Of a stretch of DNA of 64,000 bases, positions 23,928 through 32,875 are shown in pieces. Position numbers and translations under genes: made by a program. The notes below the pieces were generated by a model, which worked only from the letters and a program-made list of their open reading frames with translations, ran no database searches and was not told where the DNA came from. Where the stretch lies: assembly GCA_964447605.1 (NCBI GenBank), contig CAYUTA010000005.1:18474-82473 (forward strand). Reading direction: 5' to 3'. Position 1 is the stretch's first letter. Each line of letters opens with the position of its first letter. Source of the stretch: CAYUTA01 sp964447605. GTDB taxonomy: Bacteria > Bacillota > Clostridia > Christensenellales > CAG-138.

Positions 23928-24595
23928 CCATTGACGGCGCAGTTTGGGGTATGATCGGGATGGGGCTGCTGGAAACGCTTTACATGACGCTTGTTTCAAC
24001 GTTGCTTTCGTATGTGCTGGGGCTTCCGCTCGGCGTGATATTGGTCGTAACGCAGAAGGGCGGCATCATGGAAAATCTCCCGCTCAACGGTACGCTCAAT
24101 GTGATCGTCAACATCCTGCGTTCGGTTCCGTTTTTGATCATGCTGATTCTGGTGATCCCCATTACGCGCTTCATTGTGGGAACCACCATCGGTTCTACCG
24201 CCACCATCGTTCCGCTGGTCATCGCTGCGTTTCCGTTTATCGCGCGGCTGGTGGAATCATCGCTCAAAGAAGTGGACTACGGCGTGATAGAAGCGGCAAA
24301 ATCAATGGGCGCAGGCAATTTTACCATTATCCGCCGCGTGATGCTGCCGGAGGCGCGGCCCTCGCTGATCGTCGGCTGCGCAATCGCCGTAACCACCATT
24401 CTAAGCTATTCCGCGATGGCCGGCATTTGCGGCGGCGGCGGGCTCGGCGCAATTGCGATCAACTATGGTTTTTACAAATATGAGTCCGGCATCATGATTC
24501 TCACGGTCATTTTGCTTGTCATGGTCGTGCAGGCGTTTCAGGAGGTCGGCACACGGCTGGCGGCCCGGACGGATAAACGTGAAAGACGCGATTAA
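23924..24595 (+). CDS. metI: methionine ABC transporter permease
   Basis: The 223-aa membrane protein has about five transmembrane helices. It carries the binding-protein-dependent permease motif with the EAA loop VIEAAKSMGAGNFTIIRRVMLPEA (about 120-145), preceded by the LRSVPFLIMLILVIPITR segment typical of MetI. It overlaps metN by 4 nt. A 7-bp hairpin begins at its stop codon, before metQ. Confidence 0.95.
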   Translation: MTIDGAVWGMIGMGLLETLYMTLVSTLLSYVLGLPLGVILVVTQKGGIMENLPLNGTLNVIVNILRSVPFLIMLILVIPITRFIVGTTIGSTATIVPLVIAAFPFIARLVESSLKEVDYGVIEAAKSMGAGNFTIIRRVMLPEARPSLIVGCAIAVTTILSYSAMAGICGGGGLGAIAINYGFYKYESGIMILTVILLVMVVQAFQEVGTRLAARTDKRERRD

Positions 24596-24610
24596 CGCAT
24601 GTTGCGTTAA
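24592..24610 (+). other. intercistronic hairpin between metI and metQ
   Basis: TTAACGC (24592-24598) pairs with GCGTTAA (24604-24610) around a 5-nt loop, overlapping the metI TAA. It is not followed by a T-run. It may protect the upstream mRNA or mark a processing point that favours the binding-protein gene. Confidence 0.4.
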
Positions 24611-24645
24611 TAATACACCGGATGGATGTAAGGAGGACTATTATC

Positions 24646-25497
24646 ATGAAGAAACGATTGCTCGCCGTTCTGTTTGCAGGCATACTGCTGCTTGCGGCTT
24701 TGGCAGGCTGCGCGCCGCAGAATGCCGGGACGCCCGCGGACAGCGCCCCCGCGGCAACCGCCGCGCTGAAGGTTATCAGGGTCGGCGCAAGCCCCACGCC
24801 CCACGCGGAAATTCTTGCGCAGGTCAAGGACATGCTTGCCGAACAGGGCTATGCGCTCGAAATCATCGAGTTTACCGACTATGTGCAACCCAATATCGCG
24901 CTCAACGACGGTTCGATTGACGCCAACTTCTTCCAGCATGATCCCTATCTTGTGGATTTTAACGAAAAAAACGGCACGGACCTGGTTTCCGCCGCCGCAA
25001 TCCACTATGAGCCGATGGGTATTTTTCCGGGCAAGACCACCTCACTTGCCGATCTGAAGGACGGCGCAACGCTCATCGTGCCTAACGACACCACCAACGA
25101 GGCGCGCGCACTGCTGCTGCTGCAGGAAGCGGGGCTGATTGAGGTCGACTCTTCCAAAGGCCTGACGACGACGCCCAACGACATTACGAACAACCCCAAA
25201 AACCTCAGGATTCAAGAGATCGAGGCCGCACAGATTCCGCGCTCGCTGCAGGATGTTGATCTTGCGGTCGTCAACGGCAACTATGCCCTGCAGGCGGATC
25301 TGACCGTTGAAAAGGATGCGCTGGCCAAAGAGGAAAAGGATTCTCTTGCGGCCGAAACCTACGCCAATATCCTGGCCGTGCGCACCGGCGACGAAACGCG
25401 CGAGGACATTCAGGCTCTTGTTGCGGCGCTGAAAAGCGATACGGTGCGCGATTATATCAACGCGACCTATAGCGGCTCCGTTGTGCCGATGTTCTGA
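24646..25497 (+). CDS. metQ: methionine-binding lipoprotein
   Basis: MetQ captures methionine outside the membrane and delivers it to MetNI. The 283-aa precursor has a signal peptide and lipobox LAGC (about Cys 23), then the NlpA/MetQ fold: GASPTPHAEILAQVKDML, EFTDYVQPNIALNDGSIDAN and FFQHDPYL. It ends VRDYINATYSGSVVPMF. ATG 24646 is preceded by AAGGAGGA; an earlier in-frame ATG (24622) would add eight residues before the signal peptide and is rejected. Confidence 0.95.
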   Translation: MKKRLLAVLFAGILLLAALAGCAPQNAGTPADSAPAATAALKVIRVGASPTPHAEILAQVKDMLAEQGYALEIIEFTDYVQPNIALNDGSIDANFFQHDPYLVDFNEKNGTDLVSAAAIHYEPMGIFPGKTTSLADLKDGATLIVPNDTTNEARALLLLQEAGLIEVDSSKGLTTTPNDITNNPKNLRIQEIEAAQIPRSLQDVDLAVVNGNYALQADLTVEKDALAKEEKDSLAAETYANILAVRTGDETREDIQALVAALKSDTVRDYINATYSGSVVPMF

Positions 25498-25524
25498 TAA
25501 CAAGCCGCACGACTGAAAAAGAAA

Positions 25525-25570
25525 GACCGCGTCCCGTGCGCATCTTGCCGCTGGGACACGGTCCTTTTTT
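25525..25570 (+). terminator. terminator of metNIQ
   Basis: An 11-bp stem with one C-A mismatch (25525-25535 with 25553-25563), followed by CTTTTTT. It sits between convergent metQ and sdaAA and could serve both. Confidence 0.75.
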
Positions 25571-25629
25571 GTTGTTCCGGCCGCATTGGCTCCCGGTCCG
25601 TGCAGTGCGGACGGTACAAGCCCCGACCC

Positions 25630-26526
25630 TTAGCCCTGCATGCGCCTGACGCGCGCGGCAACCGCCTTCCCCGTCGGCGTTACGGCAAGTCCGCCGCGCG
25701 CCGTCTCGCGGTATTCCGGCCGGATATCCTTGCCGACGGCAAGCATGGTGGCAACCACCTCGTCGAACGGAATCAGGCTGGTCACACCCGCAAGCGCCAG
25801 ATCGGCGCAGAGCATGGCGTTAACCGCGCCAAGCGCATTGCGCTTAATGCAGGGGCACTCCACCAGCCCCGCGACGGGATCGCAGATGAGTCCCAGCACA
25901 TTTTTGATCGCCATTGCGGCCGCGTCCAGCGCCTGCACGGGCGCCCCGCAGCTGATTTCAACCAACGCCGCCGCCGTCATGGCGGCCGCAACACCCGTCT
26001 CCGCCTGACACCCGCCGCCCGCGCCGGAAATGGTTGCGTTTTTTGCAAACAGCAGCCCCACCGCACCGGCGGTAAACAAGCCTTCGACCAACGTATCGTC
26101 CGACCAGCCGCGCTGACGCGCGCTCTCGATCAATACGCCTGCAAGAATGCCGCTTGCGCCGGCGGTCGGCGCGGCCACGATGCGCCCCATCGAGCAGTTG
26201 ACCTCCACGACCGCCATAGCGGACGCCGCCGCGCGGCAGGCGTTGTAGCCGGAAAACGGATTGTGCTTGCCATACTTAAAGAGGCTGATCGCATCCCCGC
26301 CGGAAAGCCCGCTGACCGATTCCACCTTGCCGGAAAGCCCTTTGTTGACCGATTCGCGCATCACCTGCAAATTGAGGTGCATCTCCTCCAGAATATCCTC
26401 GCGCGTGCGGTCTGACTGCTTGATCTCCCGCAAAAGCATGGCCTCCCGAATGGGAATATCGTTTTCCAGACAATATTTGCGCAGCGCTTCGCCGTTCTCA
26501 AAAGCGCCCGTCAATGCAGTGCTCAT
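25630..26526 (-). CDS. sdaAA: L-serine dehydratase, alpha subunit
   Basis: Together with SdaAB this forms the iron-sulfur L-serine dehydratase that deaminates serine to pyruvate and ammonia, an oxygen-sensitive fermentation enzyme. The 298-aa subunit has the glycine-rich APTAGASGILAGVL, the NATISGAGGGCQAETGVA loop and the Fe-S cysteine region (GLICDPVAGLVECPCIKRN). ATG 26526 has an AGGAGGGGGA ribosome-binding site; the frame extends to 26574 without homology. It is 14 nt downstream of sdaAB. Confidence 0.94.
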   Translation of the reverse strand: MSTALTGAFENGEALRKYCLENDIPIREAMLLREIKQSDRTREDILEEMHLNLQVMRESVNKGLSGKVESVSGLSGGDAISLFKYGKHNPFSGYNACRAAASAMAVVEVNCSMGRIVAAPTAGASGILAGVLIESARQRGWSDDTLVEGLFTAGAVGLLFAKNATISGAGGGCQAETGVAAAMTAAALVEISCGAPVQALDAAAMAIKNVLGLICDPVAGLVECPCIKRNALGAVNAMLCADLALAGVTSLIPFDEVVATMLAVGKDIRPEYRETARGGLAVTPTGKAVAARVRRMQG

Positions 26527-26540
26527 ATATTTCCCCCTCC

Positions 26541-27203
26541 TCAGACCGCAAACAGCTTGATGATGCCGTGGCACAGCGCGTGGATCATAGTAAGCATCTC
26601 GTTTGTTATGGGCTGATCCGTTTCAATGGTCATATACGCATCCTCGCCCTTGCCATGACGAAATACCCGCATGAATGCAATATTTACCTTCAGCTGCGAA
26701 AGCACGTGCGAAACTTCGGCAATCACGCCGGGCTCGTCATGATGCTGCACGATCAGAGTAGGATAGTCGCCGGTCAGTTCCACGTTCAGGCCGTTGATTT
26801 CGGTGATTAAAATATTTCCGCCGCCGACGGATTGCCCCACAACCTCCGTTATCCGTCCGGCCTCGTCGGTAATCCGAATGCGCGCCGTATTCGGATGCGG
26901 CGCGGGCAGGTCTGAAAACTCAACCGAAACCTGCACGCCCAACTCCCGCGCAATGCGGTAGGCGTCCTTGATGCGCGCGTCGTCCGGCGCCATGCCCAAT
27001 GCGCCCGCGATCAGAGCCTTATCCGTGCCGTGGCCCTTGCCGGTTTCGGCAAACGAGCCATAGAGCGTAAATTCCGCCTGTGCAACGCGCATGCCCGCAA
27101 TATGGCGCGCCACATGCGCCATACGCACCGCGCCCGCCGTGTGCGAACTGCTCGGCCCCGTCATGCGTGGGCCAATGATATCGAATACCGAAAAGCTTTC
27201 CAT
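26541..27203 (-). CDS. sdaAB: L-serine dehydratase, beta subunit
   Basis: The 220-aa partner of SdaAA starts MESFSVFDIIGPRMTGPSSS and has HTAGAVRMA, typical of the SDH_beta domain. A C-terminal ACT domain (about 145-218: TLIVQHHDEPGVIAEVSHVL) probably senses serine. It lies directly upstream of sdaAA. ATG 27203 is chosen for the family N-terminus over 27224. Confidence 0.93.
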   Translation of the reverse strand: MESFSVFDIIGPRMTGPSSSHTAGAVRMAHVARHIAGMRVAQAEFTLYGSFAETGKGHGTDKALIAGALGMAPDDARIKDAYRIARELGVQVSVEFSDLPAPHPNTARIRITDEAGRITEVVGQSVGGGNILITEINGLNVELTGDYPTLIVQHHDEPGVIAEVSHVLSQLKVNIAFMRVFRHGKGEDAYMTIETDQPITNEMLTMIHALCHGIIKLFAV

Positions 27204-27315
27204 GCCGTATCCCCCGTTTCCCATCCAAGGTGTGATATGCTATGGTGTTTTTGTATGTCGCCTGCCGATCCTGTAAAAATCGCCGCTCACGTAGCAGGCG
27301 GGCCCGTTTTTCTAT

Positions 27316-27340
27316 AAAAAGAACCGACGAATGTCGGTTC
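27316..27340 (-). terminator. hairpin with T-run (minus strand), copy 1 of a paired palindrome
   Basis: GAACCGAC (27321-27328) pairs with GTCGGTTC (27333-27340) around GAAT. On the minus strand it is followed by TTTTT (complement of 27316-27320), a good Rho-independent terminator for transcripts coming through the SRP RNA region. Confidence 0.55.
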
Positions 27341-27458
27341 ACAACAAAGTTCCGACCAAATTGCTTTATCAAGCCTGCGATGGCCGTCATTTGCAGCGAC
27401 ATGCGCGGTGATTTTGACACGTCTCGTGCAGCCGGTCCGACAGGCGATGCAATCGTCC

Positions 27459-27480
27459 GGGGCAGATGGCTGCATGCAAA
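27459..27480 (-). repeat. intergenic motif GGGG-N11-ATGCAAA
   Basis: One of six intergenic occurrences of a short motif: GGGG at 27459-27462 and ATGCAAA at 27474-27480, read on the plus strand. It lies about 100 nt past the SRP RNA 3' end. Confidence 0.35.
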
Positions 27481-27527
27481 ATGCCACAGCGATTTCCGTC
27501 GGCAAACGGCAGTTTGTCGACGGCCTA

Positions 27528-27545
27528 AACCGACGAATGTCGGTT
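27528..27545 (-). repeat. copy 2 of the AACCGAC-GAAT-GTCGGTT palindrome
   Basis: The same 7-bp stem and GAAT loop as at 27321-27340, in the same orientation, about 190 nt away, without a T-run. It lies just downstream of the SRP RNA 3' end. Confidence 0.55.
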
Positions 27546-27582
27546 CTTGCAATTATTGCCGCGCACCCGTTCTTTGACAAAA

Positions 27583-27827
27583 CGCGCTCCGAACGATGAT
27601 CCGCAAGCGGGCTCCTTTCAGGCTGACCCGCGGCACACCGAACCTTCCGCTTAATGCTGCTTCCGTCAGGACCTGACATGGTTCACGGCATTCGGTTGCA
27701 CGGGACCCGACGCTCAACGCCTCTTTACGGGGTCCGACTTCACAGGCGCTTGCCGGGGAACGGGATTTCGACCCTGCTGTAGCGGATTGCAGGTTCAGGG
27801 CACCGCTAACTCCCCGCTTAGCGCGGC
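27583..27827 (-). ncRNA. ffs: signal recognition particle RNA, large bacterial type
   Basis: The minus strand carries the near-invariant SRP domain IV core GTCAGGTCCTGACGGAAGCA (the complement lies near 27660-27682). It also has the upstream conserved blocks of Firmicute large SRP RNA (GGTGCCCTGAACCTGCAATC and the GGGTCCCGTGCAACCG region). The ends pair (GCCGCGCT at the 5' end, AGCGCG at the 3' end), giving about 245 nt, so the Alu-type domain is present as in spore formers. The RNA binds Ffh and targets ribosomes making membrane proteins. The ends are estimated to within about 5 nt from pairing. A TTTT follows the 3' end. Confidence 0.95.
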
Positions 27828-27848
27828 AAACTTTATTCGCTGTATATC

Positions 27849-27877
27849 ATTGTATCATGAAGCTATGCTTCATGCAA
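27849..27877 (-). promoter_or_regulatory. candidate promoter of SRP RNA
   Basis: On the minus strand TTGCAT (27872-27877), 17 nt, TACAAT (27849-27854). It overlaps the 3' end of the QueG-like gene, including an ATGAAGC/GCTTCAT inverted repeat. The predicted start would be about 15 nt before the mature 5' end, implying trimming or a shifted start. Confidence 0.45.
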
Positions 27878-28771
27878 AAGGAAAATTGCGTATTTTGCGG
27901 CAGCTTTTACCTGTTCGCGCGGGTCGTCGAGCAGCGCGGTCAGCTGCGGCAGCAGATCCCGCCTGCCGTTTTTTCCTGCCAGCACCGCGGCGTGGCAGAG
28001 AATGCGGCCGCCCGAATTGAGGTTTCTACCCACAATTTCAAGCACGGGCCTGATCTCGCCGGATAGGATGCGCTCCAGACCGAACGCGGCGGGCGCCTCG
28101 TCCAGCGGGTCGATGCCGTCATTGAGCGGACAGGCAAACTGGCAGCGCTCGCAGCCGAGCATACTCGTCATAACGTCCATCGCCCATTCCGGCATTGTAT
28201 CCTTACCCATATAAGCGCGCGCACATTTGGTAAAATCATATCCCGCGCCCGAAATCGCCTGCGAGGGACACGCTGCGCAGCAGCGCCCGCAGTCCGGACA
28301 GGCACGCGGCGCGCGCGGCGCTTCATAGACCGCGTCCGGCACGTCGGCGGCAAGCGTTTGCACGGCAACGCGTGTGCCGTATCCGTCATAGGCGGTCAGG
28401 CCGTTTTTACAGGAAACGCCAACGCCGCTACGCAGCGCAAGTTCGCGGACGGGGACATAGACGCGCTCCGCGCGCACGCCGCTTCCCGCAAGCGGTGCAA
28501 TGAGCGCATGCGCGGCATGGTACGCCGCATTTGAAGCGGGGTATGTGCCTGAAACGCCGCTGCCGATTTTGTAGGGGCGGTATGCATACAGCAGCAGAAG
28601 CAGCGCGTTTGCCCACGGATAGTCCACGCGTGGATCGATGCACAGCGACCGCCCTGAAACATCCAAAACGCCGTCACGAAGGCGGCGTTCATAATGGATA
28701 AATTTGTCTGGCGGCAGCACGAAGCATTCTGAAAAGCCGGCTTGCCGTGCCAGTTGTGCAACGGAAATCAT
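27863..28771 (-). CDS. QueG-like double 4Fe-4S protein
   Basis: The 302-aa protein has a first ferredoxin-type motif CPDCGRCCAACPSQAI (about residue 158) and a second CERCQFACPLN (about 208), then a C-terminal HEAT-like helical tail (250-300). The arrangement is that of epoxyqueuosine reductase QueG, a cobalamin/Fe-S enzyme of tRNA wobble modification. It is 60-80 residues shorter than typical QueG and the N-terminal cobalamin-binding part is weakly recognisable. Many clostridia carry such short paralogues of unknown function. Its ATG overlaps the stop of V-ATPase subunit D by 4 nt, so it is co-translated with the ATPase operon, perhaps only by position. Confidence 0.65.
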   Translation of the reverse strand: MISVAQLARQAGFSECFVLPPDKFIHYERRLRDGVLDVSGRSLCIDPRVDYPWANALLLLLYAYRPYKIGSGVSGTYPASNAAYHAAHALIAPLAGSGVRAERVYVPVRELALRSGVGVSCKNGLTAYDGYGTRVAVQTLAADVPDAVYEAPRAPRACPDCGRCCAACPSQAISGAGYDFTKCARAYMGKDTMPEWAMDVMTSMLGCERCQFACPLNDGIDPLDEAPAAFGLERILSGEIRPVLEIVGRNLNSGGRILCHAAVLAGKNGRRDLLPQLTALLDDPREQVKAAAKYAIFLLHEA

Positions 28772-29400
28772 TTCTGCGCCTGCAGCATATCCTTGGTCTT
28801 CATCAGGCGCGTCAGGTTGCCGCGCTCATTCTCGTCCAGCTTCATCTGGATACGCCGGATCGCATCCGTAAACTGCGGTATCATGACGTATTCAAGCGCG
28901 TTGACGCGGCGGCGGGTCTTTTCAATCTCATCGGCAAGCCGGCCGCAGGTCTTCTCCACCTCGGCGAGCTCTATGAGCAGCGGCAACACCTCGGCGAGTT
29001 GCTGCACCGCGCCGTCAAGGTCTGCGCTGGTCGTTGCAAAGCCGTAGGGATAGGTAAAGCCGCCCTCGCCATGCTTCATTGTGATCTTCGGCACCGCGAT
29101 GCTCAGAACGTTTTGCCTGCCTGCCTCCACCGCAATCGCGCGGGCGGGGTACATCAGCGCCTCATCGACTTCATCATTGCTCATGGTCGCGCGCGCCAAC
29201 ACAAAGTTCTTCATACTCAGCATCAGCATCCGCTCGACCTCCTCGCGCAGCTCCCTGTTGCGGCGCGCATAGCCGATGAAGCGGCGCACAAGCTCGTCCC
29301 GCTTGTCCTTCATCATCTTATGTCCGCGCACAGCAACCTTTTTACGTTTTTTAAGGTTACTGAGCTCCATGCGGGTCGGTTTTACCTGGATGGCGGCCAT
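28768..29400 (-). CDS. ntpD: V-type ATP synthase subunit D
   Basis: Subunit D is the central rotor shaft of the V1 motor. The 210-aa protein starts IQVKPTRMELSNLKKRKKVA, the family signature, and is two long helices (about 10-80 and 125-200) forming the antiparallel coiled coil, with a short middle hairpin. It is the last ATPase gene of the operon, 3 nt after subunit B. Confidence 0.94.
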   Translation of the reverse strand: MAAIQVKPTRMELSNLKKRKKVAVRGHKMMKDKRDELVRRFIGYARRNRELREEVERMLMLSMKNFVLARATMSNDEVDEALMYPARAIAVEAGRQNVLSIAVPKITMKHGEGGFTYPYGFATTSADLDGAVQQLAEVLPLLIELAEVEKTCGRLADEIEKTRRRVNALEYVMIPQFTDAIRRIQMKLDENERGNLTRLMKTKDMLQAQK

Positions 29401-29403
29401 GTG

Positions 29404-30780
29404 CTATGCCTCCCGCGGATCATATTTTTCGATGTACTCGTCCCGAATGCGCTTCAATTCCGATTTTGGCAGGATTGCCAGCAGCTTCCAGCCGATATCG
29501 AGCGTCTCCTCGATACTCCGGTTGGTATAATACCCCTGCGAAACATATTCCGCCTCAAATGCGTCGGAAAATTGAGCGTACAGCTTATCCGTATCGGACA
29601 GCGCCGCGTCGCCAAGAATGACCGCCAGTTCCTTTGCGTCCTTGCCGCGAGAATACGCTGAGAACAGCTGGTTCATGGTGTCCGCGTGATCCTCGCGGGT
29701 CTTGCCCTTACCAATGCCCTTGTCCTTGAGGCGGCTCAGCGAAGGCAGCACGTTGATCGGCGGCGTGAGCCCCTTGCGGTACAATTCGCGCGAAAGGATG
29801 ATCTGTCCCTCGGTAATGTAGCCGGTCAGATCGGGAATCGGGTGCGTAACGTCGTCTTCCGGCATGGAAAGGATCGGGATCATGGTGATCGAACCCTTGT
29901 TTCCGCGCACGCGGCCGGCGCGCTCATACATGGTCGCAAGGTCGGTGTACAGATATCCCGGATAGCCGCGGCGGCCCGGAACCTCCTTGCGCGCCGCGGA
30001 AACCTCGCGCAGCGCCTCGGCATAATTGGTGATGTCGGTGATGATAACTAGCACCTGCATGCCGAGTTCAAACGCAAGATACTCTGCGGCCGTAATGGCC
30101 ATGCGCGGCGTTGCGATGCGCTCGATTGCCGGGTCGTTGGCCAGGTTGATGAACGTGACCGTACGCTCGATCGCGCCGGTTTTACGAAAATCGCTGATGA
30201 AGAAGTCCGCCTCCTCGAACGTGATGCCAACGGCGGCAAACACAACGGCAAACTTTTCATCGCTGCCGAGCACGCGCGCCTGACGCGCAATCTGTGCGGC
30301 GAGGTTCGCGTGCGGCAGGCCGGAACCGGAAAATACCGGCAGCTTCTGCCCGCGCACCAGCGTATTCAGCCCGTCGATGGCGGAAATACCCGTCTGGATA
30401 AACTCCGACGGATAGTCGCGCGCGGTCGGGTTCATCGGCGTGCCGTTGATATCGAGATGCTTCTCCGGGATCAGCGCGGGACCGTCGTCCATAGGCTTGC
30501 CCATGCCGTCGAACACGCGGCCAAGCATATCCGGCGCAACGTCCAGCTCAATGGAGCGGCCTAAAAAACGCGCTCGGGAATTGCTGATCCGCAGTCCCTG
30601 CGAGCCCTCGAACAGCTGGAGCATCGCCTTATCGCCGTCAATTTCCAGCACGCGTCCGCGGCGGATACCGCCGTCGGCCTGCTCGATTTCAACCAGCTCG
30701 TCGTATTTCACGCCGGAAACGCCCTCAACAAGCATCAGCGGGCCTACGACCTCGCGAATGGTACGGTATTCCTTACGCAT
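29404..30780 (-). CDS. ntpB: V-type ATP synthase subunit B
   Basis: This is the non-catalytic nucleotide-site subunit of V1. The 458-aa protein has EYRTIREVVGPLMLVEGV, GLNTLVRGQKLPVFSGSGLP in place of a true P-loop, and VIITDITNYAEALREVSAAR and GRRGYPGYLYTDLATMYERA. It overlaps the end of subunit A by 8 nt and is followed by D. Confidence 0.96.
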   Translation of the reverse strand: MRKEYRTIREVVGPLMLVEGVSGVKYDELVEIEQADGGIRRGRVLEIDGDKAMLQLFEGSQGLRISNSRARFLGRSIELDVAPDMLGRVFDGMGKPMDDGPALIPEKHLDINGTPMNPTARDYPSEFIQTGISAIDGLNTLVRGQKLPVFSGSGLPHANLAAQIARQARVLGSDEKFAVVFAAVGITFEEADFFISDFRKTGAIERTVTFINLANDPAIERIATPRMAITAAEYLAFELGMQVLVIITDITNYAEALREVSAARKEVPGRRGYPGYLYTDLATMYERAGRVRGNKGSITMIPILSMPEDDVTHPIPDLTGYITEGQIILSRELYRKGLTPPINVLPSLSRLKDKGIGKGKTREDHADTMNQLFSAYSRGKDAKELAVILGDAALSDTDKLYAQFSDAFEAEYVSQGYYTNRSIEETLDIGWKLLAILPKSELKRIRDEYIEKYDPREA

Positions 30781-32542
30781 CTGGCTCCCCTCCCTCGGTC
30801 AATTCACGAATCTGCTCGTTGAGCTCCTTCACGATTCCATCATACTGCGCCTGCGCCTCGGCCTCCGGCACATATTTGAGACGGCCGATCTTCTCGCGCA
30901 CCGGCAACGCAACGAGCTTATGGAACGAAACGTCCTGCGAAAGCGCCGCGATACACTTTTCATAGCAGGTCAGAATGATCTTGAGCATGAGATGCTGCTT
31001 TTGCGGCGAGGTATAGGTGTCCACTTCGTGGAACGCGTTCTGGTGCAGATAATCCTCGCGGATGCTGCGCGTGGCTTCAAGCGTAAGGCGGTCCTTATAG
31101 GACAGCGCATCAATACCGACGAGGCGGACGATTTCCTCGAGTTCGTTCTCCTCCTGTAACAGCGACATCGTTTGCTGCACCATCGCCGACCAATCGCCAG
31201 AAACGTTCTGGTTGAACCAGTCGTCGAGGCGGTCGAGATAGAGCGAATAGCTTTGCAGCCAGTCGATGGCCGGGAAGTGGCGCGCATACGCAAGCTTGCT
31301 GCTCAGGCCCCAGTAGACCTTGACGATGCGCAGCGTGGCCTGAGAAACAGGTTCGCTGATATCGCCGCCCGGCGGGGAAACCGCGCCGATGGCGGAAACC
31401 GCGCCCGTACGGTCGTCGCTGCCCAACGCACGCACAAAGCCCGCGCGCTCATAAAATTCCGCAAGGCGGCTGCTCAGGTAAGCGGGGTACCCCTCTTCGC
31501 CCGGCATTTCCTCAAGGCGGCCGCTCATTTCGCGCAGCGCCTCCGCCCAACGGGACGTGGAGTCCGCCATAATGGCCACCTTGTAACCCATGTCACGGAA
31601 ATATTCCGCAATCGTAATACCCGTATAGATGGACGCTTCGCGCGCGGCCACAGGCATATCGGAGGTGTTGGCAATCAGCACCGTGCGCTTCATCAGCGAC
31701 AGCCCCGTACGCGGGTCCTTCAGTTCCGGGAACTCCATGAGCACGTCCGTCATCTCGTTGCCGCGCTCGCCGCAACCAACGTATACGATGATATCTGCAT
31801 CCGCCCACTTTGCCAGCTGATGCTGCACGACGGTTTTGCCGCTGCCGAACGGACCCGGAACAGCAGCCACGCCGCCCTTTGCCACTGGGAAAAGCGTATC
31901 GATGACGCGCTGACCGGTAATCATGGGCTCGCTTGGCGCGATCTTCTGATCATATGGACGTCCGCGGCGCACCGGCCACTTCTGGAGCATCGGCAGTTCG
32001 AACGCCTTGCCGTCCTTTTCCAGCCCGACGATGGGCTGGACGATGTTGGCCGTGCCGGAATGAATCCAGGTAATTCTGCCGCTCATATGCGGCGGCACCA
32101 TCACACGGTGTTCCACCGCTTCGCTCTCCTGCACCGTGCCGAGAATGTCGCCGCCGATAACCTCGTCGCCAACCTTGGCTACGGGAACGAATTCCCAAAG
32201 CTTTTCATGATCGAGCGCGTTGACCATGACGCCGCGCGTAATGCGGTCGCCCGCCTGCTCGCGCACAAGATTCAGCGGGCGCTGAATCCCGTCGTAGATG
32301 GACTCAATGAGTCCGGGCGCCAGCTCCACCGACAGCGGTGCGCCTGTGGATTCAACGGGTTCCCCCGGGCCGATTCCGCCCGTCTCCTCATAAACCTGTA
32401 TGGATGCGCGGTCGCCGCGCAGCTCGATGACCTCTCCAATCAAATGCTTCTCCGACACGCGCACCACGTCGTACATCTGTACGTCCGCCATGCCGCCCGC
32501 TACGATGAGAGGCCCCGAAACCTTGATGATCGTTCCTTGCAT
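30773..32542 (-). CDS. ntpA: V-type ATP synthase subunit A (catalytic)
   Basis: The 589-aa catalytic subunit has the Walker A motif GPFGSGKTVVQHQLAKW (about residue 235), YVGCGERGNEMTDVL, the non-homologous insertion of V/A-type enzymes (about 115-190) and MADSTSRWAEALREMSGRL. Three A subunits alternate with three B subunits and hydrolyse or make ATP. It is 15 nt downstream of subunit F. Confidence 0.97.
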   Translation of the reverse strand: MQGTIIKVSGPLIVAGGMADVQMYDVVRVSEKHLIGEVIELRGDRASIQVYEETGGIGPGEPVESTGAPLSVELAPGLIESIYDGIQRPLNLVREQAGDRITRGVMVNALDHEKLWEFVPVAKVGDEVIGGDILGTVQESEAVEHRVMVPPHMSGRITWIHSGTANIVQPIVGLEKDGKAFELPMLQKWPVRRGRPYDQKIAPSEPMITGQRVIDTLFPVAKGGVAAVPGPFGSGKTVVQHQLAKWADADIIVYVGCGERGNEMTDVLMEFPELKDPRTGLSLMKRTVLIANTSDMPVAAREASIYTGITIAEYFRDMGYKVAIMADSTSRWAEALREMSGRLEEMPGEEGYPAYLSSRLAEFYERAGFVRALGSDDRTGAVSAIGAVSPPGGDISEPVSQATLRIVKVYWGLSSKLAYARHFPAIDWLQSYSLYLDRLDDWFNQNVSGDWSAMVQQTMSLLQEENELEEIVRLVGIDALSYKDRLTLEATRSIREDYLHQNAFHEVDTYTSPQKQHLMLKIILTCYEKCIAALSQDVSFHKLVALPVREKIGRLKYVPEAEAQAQYDGIVKELNEQIRELTEGGEPDA

Positions 32543-32557
32543 GTTTTCGCCCTTCCC

Positions 32558-32875
32558 TTAGTTGTTGAATAGGATATCCACGCCGACTGCCTTTTCGACG
32601 TTCTCTTTGAGTCGCGCCATGCCGATGCCTTCCGTTCCGCCGTTATCCGGAATGGGGATGATGGCCGGGTATGCCTCGCCCTCGTATTCCTCGATGGTTT
32701 CCCGGCAGGCGCCAAACAGCTTTTCAGTGACGAACACCACGGCATAGCCCTCGCGCGCAAGCCGGCGCAGGCGCCTGTCGGCCTGCTCGCCCTCGTATTC
32801 AAAAAATACGTCGAGGCCAACGGCCTTGAACAGCAATACGGAATCACGGTCGCCAATTACGCCAATTTTAGCCAT
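32558..32875 (-). CDS. ntpF: V-type ATP synthase subunit F
   Basis: The small rotor-shaft subunit (105 aa) starts AKIGVIGDRDSVLLFKAVGL and contains YAVVFVTEKL and the late PIPDNGGTEGIGMARLKENV. ATG 32875 overlaps the end of subunit C by 8 nt; the frame extends to 32914 without homology. Confidence 0.93.
   Translation of the reverse strand: MAKIGVIGDRDSVLLFKAVGLDVFFEYEGEQADRRLRRLAREGYAVVFVTEKLFGACRETIEEYEGEAYPAIIPIPDNGGTEGIGMARLKENVEKAVGVDILFNN

Larger units (their letters stand above)
27204..27582 (-). other. 379-nt non-coding stretch between SRP RNA and sdaAB
   Basis: No gene is supported. It contains two copies of an 18-20-nt hairpin palindrome (27321-27340 and 27528-27545) bracketing about 190 nt. 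It also holds one copy of the GGGG-N-ATGCAAA motif (27459-27480) and the unresolved promoter region of sdaAB. Confidence 0.5.

Noticed and set aside
27287..27827. Short open frames across the SRP RNA region
   Set aside because: The region folds as and matches the SRP RNA; the frames carry no homology.
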